Positions 60,761 through 64,000 of a stretch of DNA of 64,000 nucleotides are shown piece after piece. Position numbers and translations under genes: made by a program. This stretch comes from Eutreptiella sp. 'Long Island Sound 2002' (lineage: Eukaryota > Euglenozoa > Euglenophyceae > Eutreptiales > Eutreptiaceae): the NCBI GenBank assembly GCA_964036045.1, contig OZ038378.1:159224576-159288575 (forward strand). Direction: 5' to 3'. The notes under the pieces were generated by a model. That model was not told where the DNA came from. It saw only the letters and a program-made list of their open reading frames with translations, and did not search any database. The first letter of the stretch is position 1. Each line of letters opens with the position of its first letter.

Positions 60761-60881
60761 GGAAACGGACCACAAACGGTGCAAAATAGGGCCAAAAACA
60801 CCTCAAATGTTCATCGCTCATCCCATTCTTATGCACATACTATCATATTTTATGTAGTTCTTTGGCGTATTTCGCTTTTTT

Positions 60882-62760
60882 GCAACGAGCACCCTCCAAT
60901 CGGGAGGGGGGCTGGTTCAACTGCTTGTTTCAGGCTAAAAAAAACAAACAATTTTTGATAAAAAAAATGGCTATTTTTCGCCGATACTGTTGAAAAATGG
61001 CAGATTTTGTGGCATAAGAATGCTGTAAATTGTGTTTGGGCAATCGGTGTGTCCACACAGCATGCTTTTTTGCATCCAGCACCCTCAAAATGGGGGGGGG
61101 GGGGGCTCTGCAACTGCCTGTCTGAGGCCAAAATACTCAATTTTTGACCAAGAAACGGCCATTTTTGGCAGTTTTTCCATGAAAAATAGCAAATTTTGGT
61201 GCATACAGATGCTGTAGATTGTGCTTTCGTAGTCCGTGCGTGCATACAACTTGCTATTTTGCATCCAGCACCCTCAAAATAGGGGGGGGATCCTTCAACT
61301 GCTTGTACGAAGCCAAAAAAAATCAATATGTGACCAGAAAAGGGCCATTTGTGGCCGTTTTTTTTCGTGAAAAACGGCAAATTTTGGTGCGTACGGATGC
61401 TGTAAATTGTGTTTGCGTGATCTGTGTGTCCCTACAATCTGCTTTTTCGTATCCAGCACCCTCAAAATAGGGGGGCAGTCTTCAACCGCTTGTCTGAGGC
61501 CAAAAAAAATCATTTTTTGACCAAGAAATGGCCATTTTTAGCCGTTTTTTCCATGAGAAATGGCAAATTGTGGTGCATACGGATGCTACAAAATGTGTTT
61601 TCGTGATCTTTGTGTGACCACAACTTGCTTTTTTGCATCCAGCACCCTCAAAATAGGGGGGGGGGTCCTTCAACTGCTTGTACAAAGCCAAAAAATCAAT
61701 ATTTGACAAAAAAACGGCCATTTTTGGCCGGTTTTCATGAAAAATGGCATATTTTGGTGCGTACGGATGCTGTAAATTGTGTTTGCGTGATCTGTGTGTC
61801 CCTACAATCTGCTTTTTCGCATCCAGCGCCCTCAAAATAGGGAAGAGCCCAAAAATCCCAACTTTTGACCAAAAAATGGCCATTGTTGGCCGTTTTTTCA
61901 TGAAAAACGGCAAATTTTGGTGCATACGGATGCTGTAAATTGTGTTTGCGTGATCTGTGTGTCCCCACAATCTGCTTTTTCGCATCCAGCACCCTCAAAA
62001 TAGGGGGGCAGTCTTCAACCGCTTGTCTGAGGCCAAAAAAAATCATTTTTTGACCAAAAAATGGCCATTTTTAGCCGTTTTTTCCATGAGAAACGGCAAA
62101 TTGTGGTGCATACAGATGCTACAAAATGTGTTTTCGTGATCTTTGTGTGACCACAACTTGCTTTTTTGCATCCAGCACCCTCAAAATAGGGGGGGGGGGA
62201 TCCTTCAACTGCTTGTACAAAGCCAAAAAATCAATATTTGACAAAAAAAGCGCCATTTTTGGCCGGTTTTCATGAAAAATGGCATATTTCGGTGCGTACG
62301 GATGCTGTAAATTGTGTTTGCGTGATCTGTGTGTCCCTACAATCTGCTTTTTCGCATCCAGCACCCTCAAAACAGGGGAGAGCCCAAAAATCCCAACTTT
62401 TGACCAAAAAAATGGCTATTGTTGGCCGTTTTTTTCATGAAAAATGGCAAATTTTGGTGCATACGGATGCTGTAAATTGTGTTTTCGTGACCTGTGTGTG
62501 ACTACAACTTGCTTTTTCACATCCAGCACCCTCAAAATAGGGGGGGGGGTCTTCAACTGCTTGTCTGAGGCCAACAAACTCAATTTTTGACCGAAAAACG
62601 GCCATTTTTGGCCGTTTTTTCATGGAAAAACGGCAGATTTTGGTGCATACGGATGTTGCAAATTGTGTGAGTCACGATCTGTGTGTCCCTACAATCTCTT
62701 TTTTCGCATCCAGCACCCTCAAAATAGGGGAGGGGGGTCCCTGACCTGTTGTTCAGGGGG
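60882..62760. repeat. Satellite family B, about 187-bp tandem array with higher-order repeat
   Basis: Units start with GCATCCAGCACCCTCAAAATAGGGG-like sequence at about 60882, 61072, 61261, 61449, 61635, 61819, 61982, 62168, 62354, 62519 and 62706. Spacings are 184-190 bp, except two short units of 163 and 165 bp. Blocks 61449-61981 and 61982-62518 are nearly identical three-monomer higher-order repeats. Most units hold an AACGGCC/GGCCGTT hairpin and a 6-10 G run. The monomer period close to nucleosome spacing is typical of eukaryotic satellites. Confidence 0.95.
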
Positions 62761-63339
62761 CAAAGGCAACATTTTGGACCCATGGTACAGCCTGAAATAT
62801 GGGGGGAGGGGGCTAGGGATAATCTTTTTTTCAAACGCAACAAATGATGCCCAAGACGTCTTCCTTGTGGAGAAGGGGACCACCTTGAGAAATACAGAAC
62901 CTGCATCCATCCCTGTGTGCACCATGGTCCGCACATGTTGACTGATCATTTGAGGACATTTGGAAAGAGCAACAACTTGAGCATGAAATTCTGGGCCAAA
63001 TTGTGCACTGAGCAGTGCCTGCACTGAGTAATGCATTTGCCCCATGGGGTCCCTCCCTCCTCCAAGGAGCACAGCATTCCTGCACCCAAGGCCAATACTC
63101 ATACTGCATTGGACTGTATGCACTGGCTAGCAGAGGTTTGCTCGACGGCTTGCCAAACAAGATGATCTGAAACACCAGAATTAAATTAAAGACCACGGTC
63201 TCCATGCTCCCCAATAGGAGTGGGATTTGTTTTCAGATCCAGGAGGCCTCCATGGAGTAGGCCAGAACGGATGCCCCATAGAGAATGTTCCCAGGTATGG
63301 CCAACAAAAATCAGTAAATACAGAGGTCCTGCCAAAAGA
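62761..63339. other. Intergenic stretch, nothing recognised
   Basis: About 580 bp between the satellite and the 22-bp minisatellite. Short overlapping frames only. Confidence 0.5.
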
Positions 63340-63745
63340 CGGTGCAGTGTGCACAGTGCATGCGTACGGTGTGCACAGTGCGCATGTTCACAGTGCGTGT
63401 GTGAAGTGTGCGGAATGCGTGCATGCGCACAGTGCAAATGTTCACAATGCGGGCGACGATGAGTGCGTGCAGTGTGTACAATGCGTGCGTGCAGCGTGCA
63501 CAATGCGTGCGTGTAGCATGCACAATGCGTGCGTGCAGTGTGCACAATGCGTGTGTGCAGCGTGCACAACGCATGCGTGCAGTTTGCACAATACGTGCGT
63601 GCAGTGTGCACAGTGCGTGCGTGCAGTGTGCACAGTGCGTGCGTCCAGTTTGCACAATGCGTGCGTGCAGCGTGCACAGTGCGTGCGTGCAGTTTGCACA
63701 ATGCGGGCGTGCAGCGTGCACAATGCGTGCGTGCACACTACAAAC
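63340..63745. repeat. 22-bp minisatellite
   Basis: Twelve 22-bp units (core ACAATGCGTGCGTGCAGNGTGC) run from 63478 to about 63741, with degenerate copies back to 63340. Since 22 is not divisible by 3, all three frames read as Cys/His/Ala/Val repeats on both strands, which is not evidence of coding. Alternating purine-pyrimidine GC/GT steps could adopt Z-DNA. Confidence 0.9.
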
Positions 63746-64000
63746 ATTTTCATCAAGCCCCCATCCCCCATTTGGTTGCGTTAACGCCACCCTGCAATCG
63801 ACGCTGCCGTAACCATTTGCCCAAATATCAAAAAAGCTGTCATAATGGTTGCCATGATAGCAACCACTGCCGCCATCGCTTTTCCTAGGGATGAAAAGTT
63901 GGAATGTGTTGTGAGAGGCGGTGAGGGACTCACTTACCGCCATGCCAGCGACCGCGCATCACAGGGGGTAGGTACCGAGGGTGGCAGAAACTGGATTCCT
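63746..64000. other. Window end, nothing recognised
   Basis: About 255 bp with no feature seen. Confidence 0.5.

Noticed and set aside
60882-62760. CRISPR-like array
   Set aside because: Units of about 187 bp adjoin each other without unique spacers, and the context is eukaryotic satellite DNA.
63186-63812. Cys/His-rich repeated frames that could suggest metallothionein-like proteins
   Set aside because: The 22-bp unit reads similarly in all frames on both strands, a sign of low-complexity DNA.

Overview
This is nuclear DNA of a eukaryote with a large, repeat-rich genome. The evidence is complete LTR and non-LTR retrotransposons, an initiator-methionine-tRNA primer binding site, chromodomain integrases, satellite DNA and long CT and CA microsatellites. 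There are no bacterial operons and no Shine-Dalgarno sites. The mix of AT-leaning background with very GC-rich elements would fit a protist or alga, but nothing here fixes the species. I found no confident housekeeping gene, rRNA or tRNA. The standard genetic code fits: thousands of codons are open in the element ORFs, and stops fall almost only at gene boundaries.

Layout. 1-5111 is mostly non-coding with short repeats and a 24-bp minisatellite. 5117-15872 is a complete, young Ty3/gypsy chromovirus (Gypsy-1): 532-bp LTRs with two differences, a 5-bp CACTA target duplication, PBS and PPT. It split a minus-strand ORF whose reading frame resumes on the other side (16622-15873, then 5111-4956). 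17379-18356 holds two more minus-strand ORFs in one frame, separated by a single TAA. 18781-20307 is a non-autonomous hAT-like DNA transposon with 13-bp terminal inverted repeats and an 8-bp target duplication. 20316-27899 has no clear gene and contains two CT microsatellites. From 27900 a second, older chromovirus (Gypsy-2) begins. Its pol is cut at 34220 and resumes at 57011, ending at 60026.

The cut in Gypsy-2 is a single 22,790-bp insertion flanked by a perfect 14-bp duplication. It is a giant non-LTR retrotransposon on the minus strand. In its sense direction it has a 2-kb leader, about 18-19 tandem 212-bp monomers, ORF1 (CCCH and C2H2 zinc fingers plus a degenerate ubiquitin-protease-like region), ORF2 (APE endonuclease, reverse transcriptase, RNase H, zinc fingers), a basic low-complexity ORF3, a 3-kb trailer with an internal 1-kb duplication, and a 3' tail of TCAAACC repeats. 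60170-62760 is a tandem satellite locus with about 187-190-bp monomers and a three-monomer higher-order repeat. 63340-63745 is a 22-bp minisatellite.

Shared themes. In all three retroelements the first two ORFs lie in the same frame and are separated by one stop codon (UAG in both gypsy elements, UGA in the LINE). In Gypsy-1 the stop is followed by a perfect stem-loop, and in the LINE the first conserved endonuclease motif lies upstream of any methionine, which points to stop-codon readthrough. Both gypsy pols carry, between protease and reverse transcriptase, a region resembling Dam-type N6-adenine methyltransferases. These are the most interesting candidates for undescribed biology.
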